DNA from: Paraburkholderia sejongensis
GTDB lineage: Bacteria; Pseudomonadota; Gammaproteobacteria; Burkholderiales; Burkholderiaceae
Assembly (NCBI RefSeq): GCF_020880815.1
Contig: NZ_JAJITD010000018.1
Location: forward strand, 62,001-126,000
Direction of reading: 5' to 3'
DNA: 64,000 bases
The translations under genes and the position numbers were made by a program. Under the pieces are notes generated by a model. That model made no database searches. It was not told where the DNA came from and saw only the letters and a program-made list of their open reading frames with translations. Position 1 is the first letter of the stretch; every line of letters starts with the position of its first letter. Below are positions 17,189 through 24,790 of this stretch, piece after piece.

Positions 17189-18292
17189 TTATTGCGTAAA
17201 CGCGTGTTGCAGCGCAGAAACGGCGGCGGCCGGATCGGCGGCTTCGGTCACCGCGCGCACCACCGCTGCACAGCCGACGCCGGTCGCGAGCACGTCCGGC
17301 AGCACCTGCAGATCGATCCCGCCGATCGCGACCAGCGGCACCACGCCGTCGAACAGGCGCACGTAGCGCGCGAGCCGCTTCAGTCCCTGCGGCGCGGTCG
17401 GCATCACCTTGGTGGTGGTCGGAAATACCGCGCCCAGCGCGATGTAGCTCGGGCGGAAGTGCAGCGCCTTCAGCATCTCGTAGAAGCCGTGCGTCGACAG
17501 TCCGAGCCGGATGCCCGCGCCGGCGAGCGCGGCCAGATCCGCCGTATGCACGTCTTCCTGACCGAGGTGCACGCCGTACGCGCCGGCTTCCAGCGCCGCG
17601 CGCCAGTGGTCGTTGATGAACACCTGGGCGTCGTGCGCACGGCCGGCCGCCACGCTGCGGGCGATTTCGTGCTTCAGCTCGTCTGCCGGTTCGGCCGCCT
17701 TGTGCCGCAACTGCACCGTCTTCACGCCGAAACCGACCACCCGCTCGACCCACTCCGCGCTCGGCAGCACCGGATAGAGGCCGAGTTTGTCCGGGCAGCG
17801 CGGGAACGCCTGCGCAGGGGCGGCCGGCAGGCCCAGCAGACGCGGGAAGCGCGCGAGGTCGGACGGGAAGGCGTCGTCGGCGCGGGTTTCGTCGCCGTCG
17901 CGCCACGCAAGCGCGAGCACCAGCGCGTCGTGCGGATCGAAACCGCAGTCCAGGAACGCGGCCAGCGCGGCGAGCCAGTCTTCCGCCGGATGGCCTTCCA
18001 GCTGGTACTTTTCGCCGCCCAGATGCAGCGTCGCGCGATGCTCGGCGGCTTCCAGCACGCCCGCGCCGTGCGTGAGCCAGCGCGCCATCTGCTCGCCGTG
18101 CTGCTGCGCGTCGGCGATCACGATCAGGTCGCCGCCGTTCGGCTGATCCGGCGCGGTCAGGCAGATCCGCCACGGCGCGTGGGTCGGCGGCCAGTCGCCC
18201 AGGCGCGCGCGGATGCGCTCCGCCGCTTCGGTCAGTTCATCGGCCGGCGGCCAGAACAGGTCGCGGTCTTTCAACGTCAGAGTCTGCGTCAT
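17189..18292 (-). CDS. thiE: thiamine-phosphate synthase with N-terminal extension
   Basis: Couples HMP-PP with thiazole phosphate to give thiamine phosphate. The product is 367 residues, against about 210 for E. coli ThiE. The ThiE TIM barrel occupies about residues 165-367 (VKTVQLRHK, VFINDHWRAALEAGAYGVHLGQED, FPTTTK, PLVAIGGI). Residues 1-160 are a separate domain of unknown function, seen in other Burkholderia ThiE proteins. The ATG at 18292 overlaps the thiG stop. It is the last gene of thiOSGE. Confidence 0.94.
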   Translation of the reverse strand: MTQTLTLKDRDLFWPPADELTEAAERIRARLGDWPPTHAPWRICLTAPDQPNGGDLIVIADAQQHGEQMARWLTHGAGVLEAAEHRATLHLGGEKYQLEGHPAEDWLAALAAFLDCGFDPHDALVLALAWRDGDETRADDAFPSDLARFPRLLGLPAAPAQAFPRCPDKLGLYPVLPSAEWVERVVGFGVKTVQLRHKAAEPADELKHEIARSVAAGRAHDAQVFINDHWRAALEAGAYGVHLGQEDVHTADLAALAGAGIRLGLSTHGFYEMLKALHFRPSYIALGAVFPTTTKVMPTAPQGLKRLARYVRLFDGVVPLVAIGGIDLQVLPDVLATGVGCAAVVRAVTEAADPAAAVSALQHAFTQ

Positions 18293-19104
18293 GCTGCGCT
18301 CCCATCCTGATGCCAGAACGGCATGCCGACCACCGGCGTGCTCGCGTGCGCGCTTTCGCGCTCGGCCATCGGCCCGGCCAGATACGCCTCGCGCCCCGCT
18401 TCGACGCCGAGCGCGAACGCGCGCGCCATCGCGTCGGGGTGCGTGGCCTGCGATACCGCGGTGTTCAGCAGCACGCCGTCGAAGCCCCACTCCATCACCT
18501 GCGCCGCGTGCGACGGCACGCCGAGCCCGGCGTCGACGATCAGCGGCACATCCGGCAGCCGCTCGCGCAGCACCCGCAAGCCGTACGGATTGATCACGCC
18601 CTTGCCGGTGCCGATCGGCGCGCCCCACGGCATCAGCGCCTCGCAGCCGGCGTCGAGCAGACGGCGGCCGATCACCAGATCTTCGGTGCAATACGGCAGC
18701 ACCTTGAAGCCGTCCTTGACGAGTTGCGCGGCAGCCTCGATCAGGCCGACCGGGTCGGGCTGCAGCGTGTAGTCGTCGCCGATCAGCTCGAGCTTGATCC
18801 AGTCGGTCTCGAAGATTTCGCGCGCCATGTGCGCGGTCGTCACCGCCTCGGCGACGGTCAGGCAGCCGGCCGTGTTCGGCAGCAGCGGCACGCCGTGGCG
18901 CTTGAGCAGATCGAAGAAGCCGGCTTCGGCGTTGCCCTCGTTCATCTGGCGACGCAGCGCGACGGTCACCATGCCGGGGCGCGCCGCGTCGATCGAATCG
19001 GACAGCGACTGCAGCGACGGATAGCGCGAGGTGCCGAGCAGCACCCGGCTCGCGAAGGTCTGACCGTATAGCGTGAGTGCGTCGGCGCTCTGTTGAGAAG
19101 TCAT
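18289..19104 (-). CDS. thiG: thiazole synthase
   Basis: Forms the thiazole ring of thiamine from DXP, dehydroglycine and ThiS thiocarboxylate. This TIM barrel of 271 residues has the Schiff-base lysine at Lys104 (WIKLELIGDD) and the motifs MPWGAPIGTGKG and VDAGLGVPSHA. Of three nearby ATGs, 19104 is chosen because AGGA lies eight bases before it. It is coupled to thiE by ATGA. Confidence 0.96.
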   Translation of the reverse strand: MTSQQSADALTLYGQTFASRVLLGTSRYPSLQSLSDSIDAARPGMVTVALRRQMNEGNAEAGFFDLLKRHGVPLLPNTAGCLTVAEAVTTAHMAREIFETDWIKLELIGDDYTLQPDPVGLIEAAAQLVKDGFKVLPYCTEDLVIGRRLLDAGCEALMPWGAPIGTGKGVINPYGLRVLRERLPDVPLIVDAGLGVPSHAAQVMEWGFDGVLLNTAVSQATHPDAMARAFALGVEAGREAYLAGPMAERESAHASTPVVGMPFWHQDGSAA

Positions 19105-19200
19105 TTGCATCATCCTGGTTGGCCGTGGCGGGTTTGCATGAAGCTCGTTACCGTCACGGCTTTGCGGCAATGGGTTGGCGGCAGGCTCGCGCTGTCGCGC

Positions 19201-19398
19201 TCAGCCGCCCGCGACCGGTTGCACGACGTCGAGCCGGTCGCCCGCCTGCAGCGCGCGCGCCGCATGCTGGGTGCGCGCGACGAAATCGCCGTTCAGCGCG
19301 ACCGCGAACGGCGGACGCGCGCCGTAGGCGGCGAGCGCATCGGCGACAGTCGCACCTTCGGGCAGCGACAACGGCTTCTGATTGATATGAATGTCCAT
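19201..19398 (-). CDS. thiS: sulfur carrier protein ThiS
   Basis: Ubiquitin-like protein of 65 residues that carries sulfur as a C-terminal thiocarboxylate for thiazole formation. The C-terminus ends in Gly-Gly as required, and LNGDFVAR matches the beta-grasp core. It lies between thiO and thiG. No good Shine-Dalgarno is visible; the ATG at 19398 is the only start that gives the family size. Confidence 0.94.
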   Translation of the reverse strand: MDIHINQKPLSLPEGATVADALAAYGARPPFAVALNGDFVARTQHAARALQAGDRLDVVQPVAGG

Positions 19399-19447
19399 GG
19401 TGTTCGAATACGGTTCAATCGGAGGTGAAAGCGGCGACGCGCGCCGC

Positions 19448-20578
19448 TCAGGCCGGCTTGCGCGCGACATCCTGCTGGAACAGCTCGCTCCAGCGCGCGT
19501 CGCGGCGCCAGCCGGCGAAGCCGTCGGCGTCACTGACGCGGCCGTCGAGCAATGCGCCGGCAAAGCGCACCGCTTCGTCGGCGACTTCGGGCGCGATCAT
19601 ATAGCCGTGCCGGTACAGGCCGTTCACGCGCAGCGTGCGCGCGCCGTCCCACAACAGCGCCGGCCGATGATCGGGCAACGTGGGCCGGCACTGCGAATTC
19701 AGTTCGAGAATGCGCGCCTCGCCAAAGCCCGGATGCACCGAGAACGCCGCGCTCAGCAACTCCAGCGCCGAGCGCACGCTGACCGGCGACATATCCTCGC
19801 CTTCCACTTCAGTGGCGCCGATCACATACAGGCCGTTCTGCTTCGGCGCGATATAGAGCGGATAGCGCGGATGCAGCAGGCGTACCGGCCGCGTCAGTTG
19901 CAGGCCCGGCGCGTGCACGCGCGCGACTTCGCCGCGAATGCCGCGAAGCGTCGGCAGCACCGGCTTCGCGCCGAGACCGCGGCAGTCGATCGTGATGCCC
20001 GCATCCGGCAGCGAATTCGAATCGACCGGCGTGTTCCAGTGGGTTTGAACGTCGCGCTCGGCCAGTCCCGCGGCCAACGCGGCGAGCACCTGACGGTTGT
20101 CGAGTTGACCTTCGCGCGGCAGCAGCCAGCCCTGATTGAAGCGCCCGGCAAGCGCGGGTTCGGCCGCGCCCAACTTCGCGCCCGCCAACGCGACGAAGCC
20201 GCCGTCGAGCAACTCGGCCGGCGCATTCGCGCGCACTCGCCGTTCGAACAGCGGCGCCTCGGTCCGATCCGCGTGATGCCAGACGACCAGCGTGCCATTG
20301 CGCTGGAAAAACACCGGCTCCGGCAATTCGGCCAGCAGCTTCGGCCAGCTTTCGAGCGAACTGGCACCGAGCCGGGTGATCAGCAATTCGGCGCTCGCGG
20401 CTTCGGCGAGCGGCGCGAGCATCGCCGCGGCGACCCACGCGGCGGCCTGCGAACCGGCGGCATCGCCGCGCTCGTACAGCGCCACGCGATGCCCCGCGCC
20501 GGCGAGCCGCCACGCGACCAGCCGGCCGCAGAGGCCGCCGCCGAGTACGGCGAAATCGGGTCGGGAGGAACGGTTCAT
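19448..20578 (-). CDS. thiO: glycine oxidase ThiO
   Basis: FAD-dependent amine oxidase that makes dehydroglycine for thiazole synthesis (aerobic route, replacing ThiH). The 376-residue product starts with the FAD-binding GGGLCG at 13-18 and has the DAO-family C-terminal segment LYRHGYMIAPEVADEA. The ATG at 20578 has CGGAG nine bases upstream; a TTG at 20599 is the alternative. The ATG overlaps the stop of a 38-codon frame (20575-20691), and a TPP riboswitch lies further upstream. Confidence 0.93.
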   Translation of the reverse strand: MNRSSRPDFAVLGGGLCGRLVAWRLAGAGHRVALYERGDAAGSQAAAWVAAAMLAPLAEAASAELLITRLGASSLESWPKLLAELPEPVFFQRNGTLVVWHHADRTEAPLFERRVRANAPAELLDGGFVALAGAKLGAAEPALAGRFNQGWLLPREGQLDNRQVLAALAAGLAERDVQTHWNTPVDSNSLPDAGITIDCRGLGAKPVLPTLRGIRGEVARVHAPGLQLTRPVRLLHPRYPLYIAPKQNGLYVIGATEVEGEDMSPVSVRSALELLSAAFSVHPGFGEARILELNSQCRPTLPDHRPALLWDGARTLRVNGLYRHGYMIAPEVADEAVRFAGALLDGRVSDADGFAGWRRDARWSELFQQDVARKPA

Positions 20579-20691
20579 CGCGCGTGCTCCGTTGTGCAAT
20601 TACTGGAGCGGCAGACAAAAGCGACGCGGCACGGCGCGCCAGCGGCGGCGTGACGGGGAGAACAATACATAGCTGAAGAATAGGCGGTCAT
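20575..20691 (-). CDS. 38-residue small frame between the TPP riboswitch and thiO
   Basis: Candidate leader or coupling peptide. The ATG at 20691 is preceded by AAAGGA four bases upstream, a better Shine-Dalgarno than that of thiO itself, and the TGA overlaps the thiO ATG as ATGA. The product begins MTAYSSAMYCS and contains four cysteines but no known domain. The riboswitch could control ribosome entry here, with thiO translated by re-initiation. It may also be a chance frame; the strong site and the coupling are the evidence. Confidence 0.45.
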   Translation of the reverse strand: MTAYSSAMYCSPRHAAAGAPCRVAFVCRSSNCTTEHAR

Positions 20692-20821
20692 CGAGTCCTT
20701 TCCGTACGGCTTTGAATACGCACGTACCCAGGACGAAACCGGCGGGTGAAGCCGGCCGGGCACCACGTGCGCACGTCATGTGCGGTCGCCGCCCGGCGGG
20801 GAATGGAAGACGGTTGCTTCC

Positions 20822-20930
20822 GGAAACTTCCCGCGCCGGTATTACCCGGATCGGGTGCAAAGGGTCTCTCTCAGCCTCGCCGCCGCGGATCGGAATCACG
20901 CCGGCAGTGTGCGAAGCACCCCTGTTTCGT
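20822..20930 (-). promoter_or_regulatory. TPP riboswitch (thi-box) of the thiOSGE operon
   Basis: On the minus strand the conserved TPP aptamer blocks appear in order: GGGGTGC near 20920, CTGAGA near 20870, ACCCTTTG-ACC-GAT, then GGGTAATACCGGCG and GGGAAG. The closing helix P1 can form between GAAAC (5' end) and GTTTC (3' end). The optional P3 region is about 40 bases. The aptamer lies about 130 bases before the 38-codon frame and 245 before thiO, so thiamine pyrophosphate is expected to repress the operon. Confidence 0.93.
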
Positions 20931-21335
20931 CGAGAGGCCATTAGACCATAAAAGCCGCGACGCCCGCAAACCAGCGCCCGTACGCGCGTTGCGGGCTCGC
21001 GCGGGCGGCCGCGGCGGCGATCCGCACCTTCTTTCGCGGCACCGCTGCGGACGCGCGAGCCGCTCTGGCACAATGCCGTGACCGGCTGCCGCGCGGGTAC
21101 GATGGGGGCCACGCGGGCGTGGCGAAAATTAATTCCCGCTTAAGGGCGCGCCGCCAGAATCGGCGCTCGCCCGGTCGGCGGGACGCCCGCCCGGCGGCCG
21201 CGTCGGCCGAATGCGCAGCGCCACGGCATCGGCACTGCGGTGACGTGCAAGCGGCAGTTGCGCACGCCATCGTCACAGCCTGTTCAGCCTGCGCACCCGA
21301 TCGGCACTTTGGGCCAGCACTTCATCAGGACGCTC

Positions 21336-23087
21336 ATGACACCACATACTTCCGCCAGCCCCGCGCTGCCGCCCGACGAAAAGGTCTCCGCCTGGAGCCT
21401 GATCAAGCCCTACTGGGTCTCCGAGGAACGCTTCGTTGCATGGGGGCTGCTCATTGCGATCGTCGCGATGAACCTGACCATCGTGTGGATCAACGTGCGG
21501 CTGAACCGCTGGAGCGCGGATTTCTACAACGCGCTGCAGGCAAAGAACGTCCACGACTTTCCGCATCTGCTGATGATCTTTTCCGGACTCGCGTTCGCGT
21601 TCATCATCCTCGCGGTGTACCGGGGCTATCTTCGCCAGATGCTCGGCTTCCGCTGGCGCCAGTGGCTGACCACCCGCTATCTCGACGAGTGGCTCAACGA
21701 CAGCGCGTTCTACCGGATCGAGCGCGACCGCCTCGCCGACAACCCCGACCAGCGGATCAGCGACGACCTGCAATCGTTCGCGACCACCACGCTGTCGCTG
21801 ACGCTCGATTTGCTCTCCACGGTCGTCACGCTGGTGTCGTTCATCACGATCCTGTGGTCGCTGGCCGGCGCGTTGAGCATTTCGCTCGGCGGCATGCCGC
21901 TGCACATCCCCGGCTATATGGTGTGGGCCGCCGCGCTGTACGCGGTGGTTGGCTCGCTGGTCACGCAGAAGGTCGGCCATCCGCTGGTGCCGATCAACTA
22001 CCAGGCGCAGAAAGTCGAGGCGGATTTCCGTTTCGGCCTGATCCGGCTGCGCGAGAACGCCGAGCAGATCGCGTTCTACAACGGCATGGAAACCGAGAAG
22101 AGCAACGCGCACACGCTGTTCGGCCGGATCCGCGACAACTGGTGGCAGGTGATGAAGTACACCAAGCGCCTGACCTTCGTGCTCAGTTTCTACGGCCAGA
22201 TCGCGATCATTTTCCCGATCGTGGTCGCCGCGCCGCGCTACTTCGCGGGCGCGTTCACGTTCGGCGTGCTGATGCAGATTTCCAGCGCGTTCGGCACCGT
22301 CAGCGATTCGTTCTCGTGGTTCATCAACAGTTATACGAGCCTCGTCGAATGGCGCGCGACCGTGAACCGGTTGCGCGAATTCAAGCGCGTCGTGCATGCG
22401 CCGCGTCTGAAGGAATCGGTGTCGCCGGCGACCGAGCACGGCGGCATCAACCTGCATTTCGTCGACAGCAACCAGCTGTCCACCGAAAGCCTGAAGCTCG
22501 CGCTGCCCAACGGCAACCCGCTGTCGAGCATCCGCGACATCGCGATCCGGCCGGGTTCGCGCTGGCTCGTGCGCGGTCCGTCCGGCGCCGGCAAGAGCAC
22601 GCTGATGCGCGCGCTCGCCGGGCTATGGCCGTTCGGCGACGGCTCGATCGACGCGCCGGTCAACGCCCGCATGATGTTCATCCCGCAGGTCAGCTACATG
22701 CCGATCGGCACGCTCAAGGCGGCGCTCGCGTATCCGTCGGCGGCCGACACCTATACCGACGCGGAGTGCCGCGAAGCGCTCGTCACCTGCCATCTGTCGG
22801 AGTACGCGGACCGTCTGCTGGAAACGGCGCACTGGACCCGCGTGCTGTCGCCGGGCGAGCAGCAGCGCTTCGCCGCCGCGCGCGTGCTGCTGCACAAGCC
22901 CGACTACCTGTTCCTCGACGAAGCGACCAGCGCGCTCGACGCGGACAACGAAGCGCGTCTGTATCGACTGTTCACCGAGCGGCTGCCGAAGGCCGCGATC
23001 GTCAGCGTCGCGCATCGCGAGACGCTCGCGGCGTTCCATGACGAGACGCTCGAGGTCGAGCGCTCGGGCGAGGCGGTCGCGGCTTGA
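21336..23087 (+). CDS. fused ABC transporter (permease-ATPase), SbmA/BacA-like
   Basis: Single-chain ABC transporter of 583 residues. The N-terminal half has about six membrane helices and the SbmA/BacA-type motifs (WRQWLTTRYLDEWL, NPDQRISDDL, VEADFRFGLIRLRENAEQIAFYNG). The ATPase half has Walker A near 414-421 (GPSGAGKS), a signature with Pro in place of Ser (LSPGEQQR, near 505) and Walker B FLDEATSALD near 526. This is the ABC_membrane_2 group (YddA, Rv1819c, peroxisomal ABCD relatives). The ATG at 21336 has AGGA six bases before it. It is divergent from the thiamine operon. Substrate unknown; peptides, cobalamin or long-chain acyl compounds are known for relatives. Confidence 0.92.
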   Translation: MTPHTSASPALPPDEKVSAWSLIKPYWVSEERFVAWGLLIAIVAMNLTIVWINVRLNRWSADFYNALQAKNVHDFPHLLMIFSGLAFAFIILAVYRGYLRQMLGFRWRQWLTTRYLDEWLNDSAFYRIERDRLADNPDQRISDDLQSFATTTLSLTLDLLSTVVTLVSFITILWSLAGALSISLGGMPLHIPGYMVWAAALYAVVGSLVTQKVGHPLVPINYQAQKVEADFRFGLIRLRENAEQIAFYNGMETEKSNAHTLFGRIRDNWWQVMKYTKRLTFVLSFYGQIAIIFPIVVAAPRYFAGAFTFGVLMQISSAFGTVSDSFSWFINSYTSLVEWRATVNRLREFKRVVHAPRLKESVSPATEHGGINLHFVDSNQLSTESLKLALPNGNPLSSIRDIAIRPGSRWLVRGPSGAGKSTLMRALAGLWPFGDGSIDAPVNARMMFIPQVSYMPIGTLKAALAYPSAADTYTDAECREALVTCHLSEYADRLLETAHWTRVLSPGEQQRFAAARVLLHKPDYLFLDEATSALDADNEARLYRLFTERLPKAAIVSVAHRETLAAFHDETLEVERSGEAVAA

Positions 23088-23399
23088 GCTGCACGATGAG
23101 TGGCCCGGCGAGTGGTGCGCGGCGCGAGCGGCCGCCGCACTCGCGCCGCGGGTAAGCCGCGGCAACATCACGAAAGAGTCGAGAAAACTTCGAAAGCATT
23201 TGCGAAGCGCGCAAGCTGTTCCGCGCTTTGAAAATGGCCGACGGAAGCAACCATGGTCATGGGGGCTGCGCCTCGCGCCGGCCCTCAGGTCATTTACCGC
23301 TCCTTATGACTCGCTGCATTTGCCGACCGAGATCGGGCGCTCCTTCATGACTGCGTTGCCGACCCCGCGCGCGTCCAATGTTTTGCGGACGCTTCGGGC
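23088..23399 (+). other. intergenic stretch after the ABC transporter
   Basis: About 310 bases without a supported gene. Frames on both strands are short and lack family resemblance, and I see no terminator with a T-tract. Confidence 0.5.
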
Positions 23400-23660
23400 T
23401 TGCCCGGCTTGCGACGCGATCCGGGCACCGCGCCCGCCGGCTGCGAAGCGCGACTCGTCTGCAACGCCGCGATCGGATACGGCCGCCGCTCGTTTAGCGA
23501 CGCGTCGATCCAGTACCTGTCCATCATCGATCTGACATTGATCCAGAACGGCCGGATTGTGGTCACCGCACGCTATCAGACCGCCGGGCTCAGCACCGAC
23601 CGCTTTTCGTCGGCAGCGGTGAAACTCGACAGCCTGATCGAGAGGATGGTCGTCGACTAG
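23400..23660 (+). CDS. small hypothetical protein, possibly the remnant of a longer gene
   Basis: The reading frame is open from 23310 but has only a TTG start (23400) and no Shine-Dalgarno. The C-terminal 55 residues look like real protein: alternating hydrophobic strands (YLSIIDLTLIQ, GRIVVTARYQT) and a final amphipathic helix ending SLIERMVVD. The N-terminal 25 residues are Pro/Gly/Arg-rich and look unlike protein. An ATG at 23347 lies in another frame, so a frameshift near 23400 may have broken the gene. I do not recognise a family. Confidence 0.35.
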   Translation: MPGLRRDPGTAPAGCEARLVCNAAIGYGRRSFSDASIQYLSIIDLTLIQNGRIVVTARYQTAGLSTDRFSSAAVKLDSLIERMVVD

Positions 23661-23825
23661 ACCGACTTCGCGCGCCAGCCGCCGCAGACACTGCAAACCT
23701 AGCGGGGCTATCCGCCGAGCGACTGAGCACCACGCACGCGCGCAACTTGCGCAGTCTTACGGCGGAAAGGAATCGAAAGCACTGCGCGCTTTGTGCGGCT
23801 CGCGCGCATCACTAAGATGACCTGA

Positions 23826-24569
23826 ATGAACCCAACCATTCTGATCGTCGACGACGATCCCGTCGTGCGCGATCTCGTCTGCGACTATCTGCAAGGTCGC
23901 GGCTTCAAAGTCGCCACGCTCGAAAACGGCGTCGCGCTGCAACGCAGATTGCAGACCGAACGTCCCGCGCTGATCGTGCTCGACATCATGATGCCGGAGC
24001 TCGACGGCATCAGCGCGCTGCGCGCGTTGCGCGTCGCCGGCGACGACATTCCCGTGATCCTGCTGACCGCGCGCGCCGATCCGATCGATCGTGTGATCGG
24101 TCTCGAACTCGGCGCCGACGACTATCTCGGCAAACCGTTCGAACCGAGCGAACTGGTCGCGCGCATCCGCACCGTGCTGCGGCGTCGCGGCTCGATTGCA
24201 CCGGGCGCGCCCGAGCAACGCGCGCCGTATCATTTCGGCCGCTTCGAAGTGAATTTCCCGGCGCGCGAACTGCGCCGCGACGGCGAGCGCATCACGCTGC
24301 GTTCGAGCGAATTCGCGATGCTGAAGGTGTTCGTCTCGCACGCGATGACCGTGCTCACGCGCGCACAACTGCTGGAAAAACTGCATGGCAATAGCGAAGC
24401 GCATCGCAACCGCAGCCTCGACGTATCGATCTGGCGTCTGCGGCGGCTGATCGAAGTGGACCCGTCCGAGCCGCGCTACGTGCAGACGGTCTGGGGACGC
24501 GGTTATGTGTTCGTGCCGGACGGCGAGATCGGCGCGGCCGAACGCGGGCTCGCGCCGCCGCTCAACTAG
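23826..24569 (+). CDS. OmpR-family response regulator (orphan)
   Basis: Two-component transcription factor of 247 residues: receiver domain at about 1-120 with acidic pocket Asp10-Asp11 and phosphoacceptor Asp53 (VLDIMMP), Lys in GKPFEP, and a winged-helix DNA-binding domain at about 135-235 ending RYVQTVWGRGYVFVP. No kinase gene adjoins it. It aligns without gaps to the regulator at 29693-30436, sharing well over half of its residues by eye, so the two are likely duplicates. It faces the adhesin gene convergently. The kinase at 30433 could serve both regulators. Confidence 0.94.
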   Translation: MNPTILIVDDDPVVRDLVCDYLQGRGFKVATLENGVALQRRLQTERPALIVLDIMMPELDGISALRALRVAGDDIPVILLTARADPIDRVIGLELGADDYLGKPFEPSELVARIRTVLRRRGSIAPGAPEQRAPYHFGRFEVNFPARELRRDGERITLRSSEFAMLKVFVSHAMTVLTRAQLLEKLHGNSEAHRNRSLDVSIWRLRRLIEVDPSEPRYVQTVWGRGYVFVPDGEIGAAERGLAPPLN

Positions 24570-24717
24570 CGCTCGCAACGTCAGCACGCCCAGAAACATT
24601 CTGTACCCCGCCAGCCCATCGGCAAGCCGCGCCTTCGCCCGGTTGTTACCAAGCGTTCCACTCGCTTGCGCACGCCTGGATCCGTTTCCCGCCGCGCCGG
24701 TTTGCCGGCCCGGATGT

Positions 24718-24757
24718 AAAAAGGCCGCCATTCCCGTCTCCCGGAATAGCGGCACTC
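24718..24757 (-). terminator. intrinsic terminator of the adhesin gene
   Basis: On the minus strand TGCCGCTATTCCGGG pairs with a CGGGAATGGCGGC arm, followed by TTTTT. It is 34 bases past the adhesin stop and may also slow transcripts of the convergent response regulator. Confidence 0.8.
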
Positions 24758-24790
24758 TTTCACTTCAGCGACGCGATCAGCGCATCGGGC

